64,000 nucleotides of DNA from CAZWKX01 sp964614095 (GCA_964614095.1 CAZTJO010000004.1:26115-90114); one strand, 5' to 3'; shown: positions 32,523 through 42,457, numbered from the stretch's first letter. Program-made: numbers and translations. Notes: generated by a model not told the origin, from the letters alone.

Positions 32523-33896
32523 GTGGCCACGATCACGTTCCTCGGCGGAGCCGACACGGTGACCGGATCAAAGTTCCTCGTTGAGGACACTGCCGGTTCG
32601 GTGCTTGTCGACTGTGGCATGTTCCAGGGCCTACGCCGCGTTCGGGAGCTCAACTGGAGTGACCCGTTCCTTGAAGAGCACCTGCCCGACGAGGTCCTGC
32701 TGACTCATGCCCATATCGATCACACCGGCTATCTGCCGAGATTGGTGGGCACTCATGGCTTCGCCGGTCCGGTCCGCTGTACCGCGGCGACTGCCGACCT
32801 GCTGGGAGTGATGCTCCCCGATTCGGCACATCTACAAGAGGAGATGGCCGCCTACGCCAACAAGAAGGGCTATAGCCGGCATGAGCCGGCACTTCCTCTG
32901 TACACCGAGGCCGATGCCGAGCGCGCCTTGGGCCTGCTGAGCCCCGTGGACTACCACGAGTGGATCGACGTGTCGTGTGGGAGGGCTCGCTTCTCGTATG
33001 CGGGGCACATACTCGGGTCGGCGCACATCGGGCTGGAAACCGGCGACAAGCGCATCGTATTCTCCGGGGACGTGGGGCGCTGGGATGTTCCCGTGCTGAA
33101 AGATCCGGAGCCTCCGGCGCCGGCTGATCTCCTCTTGCTCGAATCGACGTACGGGGGGCGCCGGCACGAGGCCGATGCCGATCCGGATGGCCTTCTCGAG
33201 CAAGCAGTGCAATGCATCGTCGACCGGGACGGAGTCATGGTTATGCCCGCCTTTTCCATCGGGCGCACCCAGGAGATTCTCTACCGACTGCGAGCGCTGG
33301 AGGACGAAGGCCGGGTCCCCTCGTTGCCCATCTTCCTCGACAGCCCTATGGCCATCGAGGCCACCGAGGTGTACCAGCGGCATCACGAGGAGCACGACCT
33401 CGAGATGCGGGCCCTGGACCTGCAGGGTGCGGCCCCGCTGCGGCCTGATCGGCTCCGCTTCACGCCTACCGTTGACGAGTCGAAGGAGATCAACAAGCGC
33501 CGCGGCCCCATGATCGTGATTTCGGCTTCGGGCATGGCTACCGGGGGCCGGGTGCCGCACCACCTGAAGCGCCGCCTGCCCTTTGCCGAGAATCTCATCG
33601 TGTTTGTCGGCTACCAGGCGGCGGGCACGCTGGGCCGAGAGCTGGTAGACGGGGCCGAGCGGGTGCGGATTCACGGAGACGACATCGAGGTGAGGGCGGA
33701 GGTGACGCGCCTCGAGGCGTTTTCCGCCCACGCGGACCACGATGATTTGCTGCGCTGGGTAGGGGAATCGTTGCCGCGGCGCGTTGCCCTCGTTCACGGC
33801 GAAGACGATGCTCGTCAAGAGCTGGCGAAGGCGCTGAGGTCAACCTACAGCATCGAGGTGACGGTTCCGTCGCGGGGCGACACGCTTCGGCTCTAG
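32523..33896 (+). CDS. RNA-processing metallo-beta-lactamase exonuclease
   Basis: A 457-residue enzyme of the CPSF73/YSH1-like beta-CASP group. It has motif 1 ITFLGGADTVTGS, motif 2 THAHIDHTGYLPRL (zinc ligands), HILGSAHI, FSGDVG, and beta-CASP motifs VMPAFSIGRTQEILY, ISASGMATGGRV with its conserved Ser-Gly, and the final AFSAHADHDDLL and LVHGEDD. These proteins act as RNA endo- or 5'-exonucleases in the cytosol. GTG 32523 starts the first strand directly. It lies 12 bases after the membrane HTH gene and may be cotranscribed with it. Confidence 0.92.
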   Translation: MATITFLGGADTVTGSKFLVEDTAGSVLVDCGMFQGLRRVRELNWSDPFLEEHLPDEVLLTHAHIDHTGYLPRLVGTHGFAGPVRCTAATADLLGVMLPDSAHLQEEMAAYANKKGYSRHEPALPLYTEADAERALGLLSPVDYHEWIDVSCGRARFSYAGHILGSAHIGLETGDKRIVFSGDVGRWDVPVLKDPEPPAPADLLLLESTYGGRRHEADADPDGLLEQAVQCIVDRDGVMVMPAFSIGRTQEILYRLRALEDEGRVPSLPIFLDSPMAIEATEVYQRHHEEHDLEMRALDLQGAAPLRPDRLRFTPTVDESKEINKRRGPMIVISASGMATGGRVPHHLKRRLPFAENLIVFVGYQAAGTLGRELVDGAERVRIHGDDIEVRAEVTRLEAFSAHADHDDLLRWVGESLPRRVALVHGEDDARQELAKALRSTYSIEVTVPSRGDTLRL

Positions 33897-33900
33897 ATCA

Positions 33901-34830
33901 TCAGCCCTCGTCGCAGTGATCAGGCGAGTAGATGCCGGTGACCATGGCGTCGTCGTCCGCCGAATCGACGGGACCCCAGAGCAGCACCTTGCCTCCGGTC
34001 TCGAGGCGGAGCTGGAAGACGAGCCCACCAACTCCCGAGTCGACGACAAAGCTGATGGGCCAGTCTGCGTAGATCTCCTTCAGGTCGCCCACGGTGTCAC
34101 CGACCCTCAGGCCGCTGAGGGTCATCATGTCGACCGGTGCGGCATCCCGGCCGCCGTATGCGATGTCCATGCGGTAGGAGATGAATTCGCTGTTGCCCGC
34201 TTCGCCCTTCACCACGATATTGAGGGGACCCCACTGCACCACCCTGATCGGATCGCCGGGGCACTCCCCCCAGACTCCATTGCCGACAAAGAACCCGGAA
34301 TCCTGGGTGGGGTCTCCAAACGTGGCGGCGAACACGCCGAGTGCCTCGTCGCCGTCGCTGCCGAAGTCGTATTGGCCGATGCCGTCCGATTTCATCGTCA
34401 GCTCGGAGACGGGAACGGCATCGGCGGCGGGTGTGATGGCTGGGGTCGTTCCATCGGGGAGTGTGGAAGCGGTGCCGCCGTCTTCGAGGGTGGTTTCGGT
34501 GGCGCCGTCTTCGAGGGTGGTTTCGGTGGCGCCGTCTTCAAGCGTGGTTTCGGTGCCGCCGTCGGTCGCTGTGGTGTCGGGCCCATCGGCGCCGCCTTCG
34601 TCCGTGCGAGCCAGAATGCCGAACGCGATGATGCTGATGGCGGCGAGCACGACCGCGATGGCGAAACCGACCAGCACCGGGTTGGCCTGACCCGATGGAG
34701 GCCCGGCACCTCGAGTTCCGCCTCGGATTGGGGTCCGGGCCGACTGGGATGCTCTTCTGGGCTCGAAGCGGGGAAAGGCCTCGTCGCCCGAATATTGGTC
34801 ATCACCGGAATACCGGGGTGGTTCTTCCAC
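33901..34830 (-). CDS. Membrane-anchored protein with repeat linker, unknown domain
   Basis: A 309-residue protein. A cytosolic Arg/Pro-rich N-terminus of ~45 residues precedes one membrane helix (VLVGFAIAVVLAAISIIAFG), then a linker with three or four copies of a nine-residue unit close to EDGATETTL, and an extracellular domain of ~170 residues with a Cys pair (GECPGD and DHC). The same plan, helix plus Thr-rich stalk plus domain, is seen in several proteins of this window. No family is recognised for the outer domain. Confidence 0.7.
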   Translation of the reverse strand: MEEPPRYSGDDQYSGDEAFPRFEPRRASQSARTPIRGGTRGAGPPSGQANPVLVGFAIAVVLAAISIIAFGILARTDEGGADGPDTTATDGGTETTLEDGATETTLEDGATETTLEDGGTASTLPDGTTPAITPAADAVPVSELTMKSDGIGQYDFGSDGDEALGVFAATFGDPTQDSGFFVGNGVWGECPGDPIRVVQWGPLNIVVKGEAGNSEFISYRMDIAYGGRDAAPVDMMTLSGLRVGDTVGDLKEIYADWPISFVVDSGVGGLVFQLRLETGGKVLLWGPVDSADDDAMVTGIYSPDHCDEG

Positions 34831-34953
34831 GGCTGAGGGCCCCTGTCGCTTACTGGCATCATATTGGTTTCACACCACCCAGCGCGGGAGCGGCGGCTTC
34901 GGCGGCCGTCTCGAAACACATGATCAGGGGTTGGCGCGGCGCGACAAGAAGGC

Positions 34954-36042
34954 TCAGGCGCCCCAGAGGATTTCGCCGGCCTCAGGCCATACCGACTCCA
35001 GGACCTCCTGGAAGGTGGCGAGCCCTATCAAGACGATGGCGCCCGATTCCGTGGTGTAGAAGGCCACGGGGATGGTGGGTCGCAGCACGCTGGAAGGATC
35101 GAGGCTGCGCATATCCCAGGCGAGATTGATGGCCTCGCCCAGAGAGAGGGTCTCATCGATGGCGAACATGCCGGCGAGGTCCTCGATGAGACCGGTGAGC
35201 TCGCCAAGGGAATTGAGGTTCTTGAGGCGCCGGAGAGCTTCGAGGATCAGCTCCTGGTGCCGCTGATCGCGGGCCAAAGCACTCATGTCGGGGATGATTC
35301 GCCATACGCCGTCGACGTACTCCTGTGTCTTTCGGGACCGCATCCAAGCAAGCGCGGTCTTGCCGTCGACGACGCTGCAGCCGGCCGGCAGATTCAGCAG
35401 CGGCTTGGTGTCGCGCACCGGGTAATCCCCGACGCAGACCTCGACACCCCCGACGCGGTCGACGATTGTCTTGAAGCCGTCGAAACCGAAGAGGACAAAA
35501 TGGTCAACCTCGATGCCGGTGTAGTCCTCCACCGCAATGGCAAGTTGCTCGGGCCCGGAGGCTCTGTCGCCACAGCCGTTGAGGTTGTCGGAGATCCTCG
35601 AGTTGGAGTGGGTGCAGGGGTTGGGCAGCCAGAGATCGCGGGGGATCGACAGCAGCACCGGGTCGCTATCGCCGATGGGCAACAGGAACAGCATGATCAC
35701 GTCGGCCCGGCTGGAGGGTCCGTACTTCTCCCGTTGATCGCTACCGATGATGAGGTAGGCATCGACGGCGTCGTCTCCGAACACCGGCTCGACGGGTACC
35801 TCCTCAGTGGTTGTTGTGATAGCCGATGTAGTGGTCGGGGCGTCGAGGGTGGCTACGGTCACGGTTGGGGATCCCATTTCCTCGCGCGATCCCTGTATAT
35901 CGAAAGGAAGCGTCTCCACCTCATGGGCCCAGGCCCACCAGACCCGGAACCCATAGGCCCCAAGGACGAGAGCGACGGCAACGGTCACCACAACCGCGCT
36001 ACGGAGGAGAATGCGTCTGGACTCGGGGATGGGGCGCTTCAT
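34954..36042 (-). CDS. LCP family cell-wall polymer transferase
   Basis: A 362-residue LytR-CpsA-Psr protein. One N-terminal membrane helix (VVVTVAVALVLGAYGF) and a Thr-rich stalk precede the LCP domain, with AYLIIGSDQR, SSRADVIMLFLLP (conserved Arg and Asp for the pyrophosphate and metal), LLSIPRDLWL, GFDGFKTIVDRVGGVEVCV and ALAWMRSRKT. LCP proteins move wall polymers such as teichoic acid or arabinogalactan from a lipid carrier to peptidoglycan. It is divergent from the sigma-factor gene. Confidence 0.93.
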   Translation of the reverse strand: MKRPIPESRRILLRSAVVVTVAVALVLGAYGFRVWWAWAHEVETLPFDIQGSREEMGSPTVTVATLDAPTTTSAITTTTEEVPVEPVFGDDAVDAYLIIGSDQREKYGPSSRADVIMLFLLPIGDSDPVLLSIPRDLWLPNPCTHSNSRISDNLNGCGDRASGPEQLAIAVEDYTGIEVDHFVLFGFDGFKTIVDRVGGVEVCVGDYPVRDTKPLLNLPAGCSVVDGKTALAWMRSRKTQEYVDGVWRIIPDMSALARDQRHQELILEALRRLKNLNSLGELTGLIEDLAGMFAIDETLSLGEAINLAWDMRSLDPSSVLRPTIPVAFYTTESGAIVLIGLATFQEVLESVWPEAGEILWGA

Positions 36043-36254
36043 CTGTAGATCCTGGATTTCGCCAGGGTAATAGCGGAAGAGGCATTTCTGTCTTGGGGCA
36101 CGGCGGCGGCAGGGCCGTCACCGGCGCAGGCGCATACCGTAGTCGCGTCTCGCCTTTCTGCGGTGGGCAAGACGGTCGCGGGCGCACGCGGTCCGATGAC
36201 TCGGCGGCCGTACGAGGGAGCGGCCCAGGCCCGGCGAATAGTGCAGATGGGGGG

Positions 36255-36283
36255 TTCACAAAGTGCACGGGTTGTGTCATAGT
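36255..36283 (+). promoter_or_regulatory. Promoter of the sigma-factor gene
   Basis: A -35 box TTCACA (36255-36260) and -10 box CATAGT (36278-36283) separated by 17 bp, the ideal spacing for a sigma-70 type promoter. It is 77 bp upstream of the sigma-factor start and is followed by the palindrome at 36299. Confidence 0.5.
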
Positions 36284-36298
36284 GGGTGAGAGCCAGCC

Positions 36299-36318
36299 CT
36301 TGTGAATTCTTTCACAAG
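36299..36318. promoter_or_regulatory. Perfect palindrome in the sigma-factor leader
   Basis: Perfect 8-bp arms CTTGTGAA and TTCACAAG around TTCT, about 16-35 bases after the predicted -10 box. The half-site TTCACA also occurs in the -35 box. It could be an operator over the transcription start or a small leader hairpin. Confidence 0.5.
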
Positions 36319-36359
36319 CTTCATCGCTTCCCAAGCACCGAGAGGACACGGCACAACAG

Positions 36360-37328
36360 ATGGCAGTCAGCAGCCGCACGCGTCGTGAGCGCGAGCGCAA
36401 CAAGCTCACCGACGAGAGAGGCCGACTCACCACCGACCTGGTCAGCCAGTACCTGACGGCGATCGGTGAATACGAGCTCCTTACCGCAGAGCTCGAGGTC
36501 GAGTTCGCCCAGAAGATCGAGGCAGGTGAAGAGGCACAGCGGCGTCTCGAGGAGGAGGACATCACCGCCAAGGAGGAGAAGATTGAGCTGAAGCGTCTGG
36601 TGCGTCTCGGCCGTCAAGCCAAGGACGACTTCCTCACCGCCAACCTGCGCCTCGTTGTGGCCAATGCCAGGCGCTACGCCAACACCTCGGGCATCGATTT
36701 CCTGGACCTCATCCAGGAGGGCAATCTCGGGCTCATCAGGGCAGTGGAGAAGTTCGACTGGCGTAAGGGCTTCAAGTTTTCCACGTATGCCACCTGGTGG
36801 ATCCGCCAGGCCATAACCAGAGCCATCGCCGACAAGTCGCGAACCGTGCGCATTCCCGTGCATCTGCACGACACCCTTGCCGCGGTGCGAGCCGCCCAGG
36901 CCAGCCTCAAGGCCGAGCTCGGCCGCGATCCCAAGCCGCTGGAGATCGCCGAAGAGGCGGGAGTGACGGTGGACAAGGTCGAGCTGGCTCTTGGCGTGGC
37001 CGACACCGTTTCACTCGAGCAGCCGGTTGGCGAGGACGGTGCCCAGCTCGGTGACTTCATCGAGGACGAGGACGCCGTTGACCCGGTACGCGTTACCGAG
37101 GAGCTGGACATCGCCGACAGCCTGAGGCGTTCCATCGGCCGTCTTCCCGAGCGTGAGGGTCGCATCCTTGCCCTCCGTTATGGGTTTATGGACGGTGTGC
37201 CGCGGACGCTCGAGGAAATCGGCGAGGAGTTCAACCTCACCCGCGAGCGTATCCGGCAGCTGGAGAAGCTGGCGCTGTGTCGTTTGCGCCATCCATCGTT
37301 CGGCATCCGCGAGCAGGATCTCGCCTGA
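36360..37328 (+). CDS. Principal-type sigma-70 factor
   Basis: A 322-residue RNA polymerase sigma factor. Region 1.2 is DLVSQYLTAIGEYELLT; region 2 has NLRLVVANARRY, DLIQEGNLGLIRAVEKFDW and KFSTYATWWIRQAI (core binding and -10 recognition); region 3 has VHLHDTLAAVRAAQ; region 4 has TLEEIGEEFNLTRERIRQLE for -35 recognition. No long acidic region 1.1 is present, so it is either a short primary sigma or a group 2 factor. A promoter and palindrome lie upstream. Confidence 0.94.
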   Translation: MAVSSRTRRERERNKLTDERGRLTTDLVSQYLTAIGEYELLTAELEVEFAQKIEAGEEAQRRLEEEDITAKEEKIELKRLVRLGRQAKDDFLTANLRLVVANARRYANTSGIDFLDLIQEGNLGLIRAVEKFDWRKGFKFSTYATWWIRQAITRAIADKSRTVRIPVHLHDTLAAVRAAQASLKAELGRDPKPLEIAEEAGVTVDKVELALGVADTVSLEQPVGEDGAQLGDFIEDEDAVDPVRVTEELDIADSLRRSIGRLPEREGRILALRYGFMDGVPRTLEEIGEEFNLTRERIRQLEKLALCRLRHPSFGIREQDLA

Positions 37329-37416
37329 CTTTCAGTCTCGGAATACCCAGGCGGGTGGACCCGACTGGCAGGGTTGGCGGCCGCTAGCCTGGCGATGACT
37401 TAGGGAAGGAACCGTC

Positions 37417-37800
37417 GTGAAGCTCCGTGCTCTTGTGAGCGGCAGCGCCACGGTGATCGGGTTCGAGACTTCGGTGGCCGATGCCGCCGAAGCACTCATC
37501 GCGAACGAGGTGGGCAGCGTCGTTGTCGTCGACGGCCGGCAGCTGGTCGGCATTGTCACCGAGCGTGATGTGGTGAGAGCCATTGCTCAGGGAGCCGATC
37601 CGGAGGAGGAAACGGTCTCCGACTGGATGTCCGATGCGCCCGACACCTTCTCGCCGGATGTTGATGTCGAGGAAGCTGCCGCATGGCTTCTTGAGATCGG
37701 CTACCGGCACATGCCGGTGATGGACGAGGGTGAGCTGCTTGGTGTGGTGAGCCTGCGTGACATCCTGGCCGCGCTGACCTCGCCGGACGAGGAGTCCTAG
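37417..37800 (+). CDS. CBS-domain pair protein
   Basis: A 127-residue protein made of two CBS motifs forming one Bateman module: the first with EVGSVVVVDGRQLVGIVTERDVV, the second with YRHMPVMDEGELLGVVSLRDIL. Such modules bind AMP, ATP or related nucleotides and regulate a partner. It begins at GTG after GGAAGGAA. Its stop overlaps the convergent gene at 37797 by four bases. Confidence 0.9.
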   Translation: MKLRALVSGSATVIGFETSVADAAEALIANEVGSVVVVDGRQLVGIVTERDVVRAIAQGADPEEETVSDWMSDAPDTFSPDVDVEEAAAWLLEIGYRHMPVMDEGELLGVVSLRDILAALTSPDEES

Positions 37801-38183
37801 AGGATCATCTCGAGGCGGCGGTTCAGGGCATCCATGACCGCCCGCACCGCAGCCAGCGGCGGATCGTCCTCCCGAATCACCGCGGTGCCCACCAGCATGT
37901 CTCCGTTGTCGCCGGCGCGTATCTGCGCCAGAGCGATGCGCGCCTGGCCCAGACCGGCCGTCGCCACGGCCATCAACTCCAGACGGGTGTCGTCTCCGAT
38001 GAGGTGTTCGACGGCGCGAAGGGCCGCTTCAGCGGCCAAGCGGGGCCGATGGGAGGGGTCTGCCTCCCCGATCGCCTGGCCGTAGTGGCGTTTTTTGCCA
38101 CAGTCGAGGGTGATCGTGACTCGAACGTCGTCCCCGTCGCTGTCCTGCTCGATGGCGTGGATGGCAGGTCGGCTGCTACTCAC
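37797..38183 (-). CDS. Conserved-looking hypothetical protein
   Basis: A 128-residue soluble protein with alternating strands and helices: a beta hairpin (DVRVTITLDCGKKRHYGQAI), a helix (RLAAEAALRAVEHLI), a second strand pair around RLELMAVATAGLGQARIALA, and a final helix. The pattern recalls a small alpha-beta sandwich, but no family is recognised. It is convergent with the CBS gene. Confidence 0.7.
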   Translation of the reverse strand: MSSSRPAIHAIEQDSDGDDVRVTITLDCGKKRHYGQAIGEADPSHRPRLAAEAALRAVEHLIGDDTRLELMAVATAGLGQARIALAQIRAGDNGDMLVGTAVIREDDPPLAAVRAVMDALNRRLEMIL

Positions 38184-38254
38184 GGTGGCCAGAGTAGACG
38201 GTCTGAGAACGGTTTGCCTCGATCATCGGCGCGATGGCCGCCTCCAGGTTTCCC

Positions 38255-40620
38255 TCATTTGTGCGGTATCCAAACGAGCGCAACCTCATCTGCGGCGATG
38301 TCCGTTTTCTCAAGGCCGATCTCCATGGTTTTGATCTGGTTGCCCACGGCCGACCACTCAGCGTTTATCTCAGTGATTTCTTCGGCCAGGCTGTCTTCCA
38401 GCTCGGTGAGATCTTCGACTTTTGTCGTGAGTTTGGCCTCGGCGGTGCGGAGGCGCTGTTCAGCCCTGCGGGTCATCGAGCGCTTCGATGCGGTCGAGGA
38501 CATGGAGCGGCTCGAACGCCTACCTCCGAACAGCACCCCGATGAGGGTCCCTGCTCCGGATACGAGCTCTTCATTGCGGCGGGTGTCGGCATCGAGCCCG
38601 GCGTCGTCCACCTTGAGCCGTGCCGCTTCGATCTGGCTGCGGATGGTGTCCATCTTGCCCTCAAAACGGTCCCGGATCTTTGCCACCTCACGGTCGGCGT
38701 GCTCTTGGGCGGCCGCATCACATCTGGCTGAAAACTCCTGGGCACTTTCACCGACGCGGGAGTAGAGCTTGAGATCCCGATTGCACAGGACCTGGATCGA
38801 TCTGCTGCGATGGAGGTGGTCTTTGATCGTGTTGGCGGACTCGGCGAAGAAGGCCTCTTTGTCGATGGGCGCTTCCGGCAGCAGGTAAGTGGTTCCTGCA
38901 GGAGCTTCATCGAGGAAATCGCGCTCGTCGTAGTCGACGACGGTGGCGTCTGCCGCATCGATCCGGGCGCCGAGCGGGTGGTAGACGGCCTCCCAGACCT
39001 CATCGTGGTCGACTCCTGCCCGCTCGTCGTCGAAGGTGAGGTGTAGCTGGGCGCAGAGAGCCGCCTCGAATCGGGCGCCGTTGCGGTCTGCTCCAACCTG
39101 GTCGGCCGAAGCGGCAGCCGGATCGAGGTAATGAACGGGCACGCCGGGTGCAATCTCAGGAGCAATGGCGCTCTCATCGTCGGCGACGCCGGCCACCGCT
39201 CGTTCCGCATCAGCAGGGCGATCCACACCCATATCGTGTAGAGGGTCGTCGGCGGTCAGATCGGTGATTTGATTCTTGGTGAGGGGGCCTCTCAGATAGG
39301 ACATCGCCCACCGTGTGGCGAAGACCGTGGGTTCCGATTCCCTGGTGTCGTGCAGAAGGAACTCGCGTTTGTCGAGAGCGGAGATGAGAGCATCCAGGCG
39401 AGACACATCACGGTCACCACTCGCCGACTGCAGCGCCTCGAGAATGCGCATTTTGTCGCGCTCCGTCTGGAGACGGCCTACACACCAAGTACCGGCGTTC
39501 GACATCGCCTTGTAGTCGAGATCGATCGGGTTCTGTGTGGACAGCAACATCCCAGTCCCGAAGGCGCGAGCCTGCTTGAGGATGGTGAGAATCGGCTTTT
39601 TGGACGGAGGCGCAGCCGTTGGCGGCACAAAGCCGAAGACCTCGTCCATGTAGACCATGGCACGAAGATCGCTCGACCCTTTCTGAGAACGCATCCAGGT
39701 GACCAGTTTCGAGAGCACTGCGGTCACCACAAACTGCCGCTCATCGTCGGAGAGGTGGGCCAGGTAGACGATCGCCGCCCGGGGAGTGTCACCAGACCAG
39801 AGCATCGATTCGATGTCGAGCGGCGGGCCCGAGCGCCACGCGGCAAAAGATGGCGAGGCGAGGAGCGCGTTGAACCTCATGGCCAGGTTGAGGCGGTCTT
39901 TCTCGGGAAAAAAGGTGTCGATCTCGAAGACACCGAGCTTGCGCAGTGGAGGCCGGTGTACTCGAGCGAGCAGCGCCTCGAGAGTCAGGTCCTCGCCCGC
40001 GGCCCAGGCGCGTTCGACGAGATTGGAGATCAGGATGTGCTCACGGCTGGCCAACGGATCGGCGGTGATGCCAACGAGGCCCAGCAGGCCTGAGACAAAA
40101 CCCTCGATCTCATCCCGTATCGCCTCGTCGTCGGAATCTGGGGGAGCGGCCAGCGATCCGATCATGTCGAGCGGAACCCCGGCGCCGGAACCAGGCGTGT
40201 AGATGGTGAACTCAGCGCCCCGGCGCAGTGCGGCGATGTCTTTGCCGCCGAGGTCCTAGGACTCGAGGCCTGATCTCCACAACTCGGCGGTCTGGGCCGC
40301 CAACTCGTCGCGAGTCGAACCGGCCCGTTTTGCCTCGGCTTCGTCGATCCAGGGTAGGAAGTCGGTGGGCTCGAGGTCGGGAAAGGTGAGCAGGAGGTTC
40401 GTCATGTCACCTTTGGGGTCGAGAATCAGCGCCGGGATCCTGGCCCGTAGCGCCTCTTCCAGGTAGATGATGCCCAGCCCGGTCTTGCCCGACCCGGTCA
40501 TGCCCACGATGACGCCGTGTGTGGTCAGGTGGGCCGGGGGTATACGACGATGTCCTTGGATCGCGTGTCGGTCTCGGGATCGATGACGCCGCCAAGATAG
40601 AAACCGTCCTTGTGTGCCAT
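38255..40620 (-). pseudogene. HerA/DUF853-like ATPase, disrupted by frameshift and TAG
   Basis: The remains of a ~788-residue HerA-like ATPase. ATG 40620 begins HKDGFYLGGVIDPETDTR. A one-base loss in the C run at 40536-40540 (minus strand reading) breaks the frame just before the P-loop; adding one C gives LTTHGVIVGMTGSGKTGL. An in-frame TAG at 40256-40258 then interrupts it before FTIYTPGSGAGVPL. The rest, 38255-40165, is intact, with MVYMDEVFGFVPP (Walker B) and GMLLSTQNPIDLDYKAM, and a long C-terminal coiled coil. HerA-like ATPases translocate DNA in repair or defence. It may be truly decayed or may carry two assembly errors. Confidence 0.85.
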
Positions 40621-40741
40621 CGTCGTTCTCCTCGGACGTTTGGCGAGTGTAGACGGGGCGGCCGGTTCAGTCTCGGGGCGTGCCCGGGGCCATTTGCACC
40701 GTCGCCTAACCTGTGGTCCGGAAGCAAGGGAACAAGAGGAC

Positions 40742-41119
40742 ATGTCCAGAACTCGTGCCATTCTGCTGGTGGTGCTTGTTGCCGCCATCGCCGCTTGCAG
40801 CAGCGATGGGGGATCGTCGAGCGCTCCCGACCTCGAGATCGAGAGAAAGACCGGCTACGCCGTTGTGGTCGATGAGTCGGATGACACCATTCAGATCGGT
40901 TTCAGCACCGACCGTGACTCTCCAGCCGGTGACGCCTACGACGTCACCGAGTCGGTCTGGCGTATCGAAGATGGTCCGTGGAATCTGCCACCGGCCTCAT
41001 GCTTGGGCATAGGGCGAAGGATTGAGCTGGGAATCAGCCAGGTTCAGGACGAGGCCCAGCCCGGTCTGCTCATGGATCGGGTGATCTGGCTCAGCTGCCT
41101 GAGTCCTGCCGAGGACTGA
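40742..41119 (+). CDS. Small lipoprotein, unknown function
   Basis: A 125-residue protein with a signal peptide and lipobox (LVVLVAAIAAC) followed by a Ser-rich spacer and a ~95-residue domain with two late cysteines (PASC and LSC). It is likely anchored to the outer face of the membrane. No family is recognised. Its 3' end overlaps the convergent LOG-family gene by about 29 bases. Confidence 0.75.
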   Translation: MSRTRAILLVVLVAAIAACSSDGGSSSAPDLEIERKTGYAVVVDESDDTIQIGFSTDRDSPAGDAYDVTESVWRIEDGPWNLPPASCLGIGRRIELGISQVQDEAQPGLLMDRVIWLSCLSPAED

Positions 41120-41672
41120 ACGGGACCCGCCGGCGAACCTGGGCGACGGCGGCCTCCGCGCTGTCGACGCGGATGACGGTGTCGTTGGGCACATCGAGTG
41201 CTCCGGCGAGATAATCGATGATCGAGGCCCACCCGGCGCCAACTGCGACGATCGGTGCTGCCGGCATGTTGCGTTGCGAGGCCGTCTGGGCGACATACCA
41301 GGAGGCGACCAGCTCGGCAAAGGTACCGATGCTGCCGGGCAGCGCGATGGCGGCTACTGCGGCGCCTATCAGCCCGTGAATACGCTCGGTGAGGCTCGCC
41401 GCGGCCCATTCCTCCATGACCCATCGGTTGGGTCCGCCCCGGTCGGGGAATGCGCCACGGTCGGTGACTCCGATGACATGGCCACCGGCCTCCGCTGCTC
41501 CGCGTGACACCGCTTCCATGCTGCCGCCGTAGCCTCCGGTGGCCACGGCGTATCCGCTCTCGGCGAGGAGCCTGCCGCAGGTCTGTGCCTCGGCGTACTC
41601 GGGATCATCAGGCGCGGTGCGAGACGAGCCGAAGACGGCCACCACGACACGGTTCCGTTTCACCGATATCAC
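41091..41672 (-). CDS. LOG family (TIGR00725-like) nucleotide-binding protein
   Basis: A 193-residue Rossmann-like protein with VVVAVFGSSRTAP, ATGGYGGSMEAVSRGAAEAG and the signature PGSIGTFAEL, a variant of PGGxGTxxE that binds nucleotide phosphate. The family includes cytokinin riboside monophosphate phosphoribohydrolases, but the TIGR00725 branch has no firm function. GTG 41672 is chosen because GGAGG stands four bases upstream; GTG 41663 is an alternative. Confidence 0.82.
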   Translation of the reverse strand: MISVKRNRVVVAVFGSSRTAPDDPEYAEAQTCGRLLAESGYAVATGGYGGSMEAVSRGAAEAGGHVIGVTDRGAFPDRGGPNRWVMEEWAAASLTERIHGLIGAAVAAIALPGSIGTFAELVASWYVAQTASQRNMPAAPIVAVGAGWASIIDYLAGALDVPNDTVIRVDSAEAAVAQVRRRVPFSPRQDSGS

Positions 41673-41834
41673 TGGGCCTCCTTGGCTCGCGGCAAGCTGT
41701 TGATAGGGATGTTTGCAGCGTTGCGTTTTGGTGTTGGCACACGATGGCGACGCCGCGGGTTCGCAGGACGCAGCTGAACAGCGCCTCGACGGGAACCGAG
41801 GCACGCGGTCGGTTCGAGCAGCAGTGCCTTGCGG

Positions 41835-42155
41835 CTACTGCGACGTCGGAGCACGAGGCTTCGGGAACACCTCGTTCATGAACTCACGCAGTAGATCCAT
41901 CGCCTGGAGAATCTTTGGTGAGGACAACGAGTAATAGGAATACTGACCTTCACGCCGCACCTGCACCATCCCCTTTTCGCGGAGAGTGGCGAGGTGCTGC
42001 GACGTGTTCGCCTGTGGCAGTTCCAGAGTGAGACAAAGGTCACTGACGGTTCTTTCGCCATAGCGCAAGGCGTCGATGATCATGAGCCGTTTTGGATCCG
42101 AGAGCCCTTTGCACACCGCAGCGTGCAGTTTGACGAGCCCTCCCTGATCGGTCAT
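41835..42155 (-). CDS. ArsR/SmtB family transcriptional regulator
   Basis: A 106-residue winged helix repressor. The DNA-binding part is ALRYGERTVSDLCLTLELPQ and ANTSQHLATLREKGMVQVRR, followed by the wing EGQYSYYSL. There are only two cysteines (VCKG and LCLT), and no ELCVCDL metal box is seen, so it may sense something other than metal. No obvious effector gene lies downstream. ATG 42155 gives the standard length. Confidence 0.92.
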   Translation of the reverse strand: MTDQGGLVKLHAAVCKGLSDPKRLMIIDALRYGERTVSDLCLTLELPQANTSQHLATLREKGMVQVRREGQYSYYSLSSPKILQAMDLLREFMNEVFPKPRAPTSQ

Positions 42156-42457
42156 GGCGGAACTATATGCCTGATTGAAGCGACGCGCTCCAAAAACGGG
42201 CGGTGGCGGCGGGTCGGTCGCCGCGGGTCCTGGACGCTCACAGGAGGGGGCGCTGTGTGCTCGGGCCCACAGCTTGGCCCGCACGCCACCGCCTTGTCCC
42301 CGGCTCTTCCGCCGGGTCAAACCAGTGCAGGTGCCGTTGCTGCGGCTGCCTGCCGACATGATTCCGCGCCATCGAGGCGCCTCCTAGGGGCGAATGTCCC
42401 CTTCAAACACGCCGGCGCCGCTGGACCCGGGAGCCGCAAAGGGGGAAACTGGTACCG
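42156..42457. other. Divergent spacer without a supported gene
   Basis: About 300 bp between the ArsR gene and the phosphoribosyltransferase fusion. It must hold both promoters, but no clear operator palindrome, promoter pair, RNA gene or repeat is visible. Confidence 0.5.
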
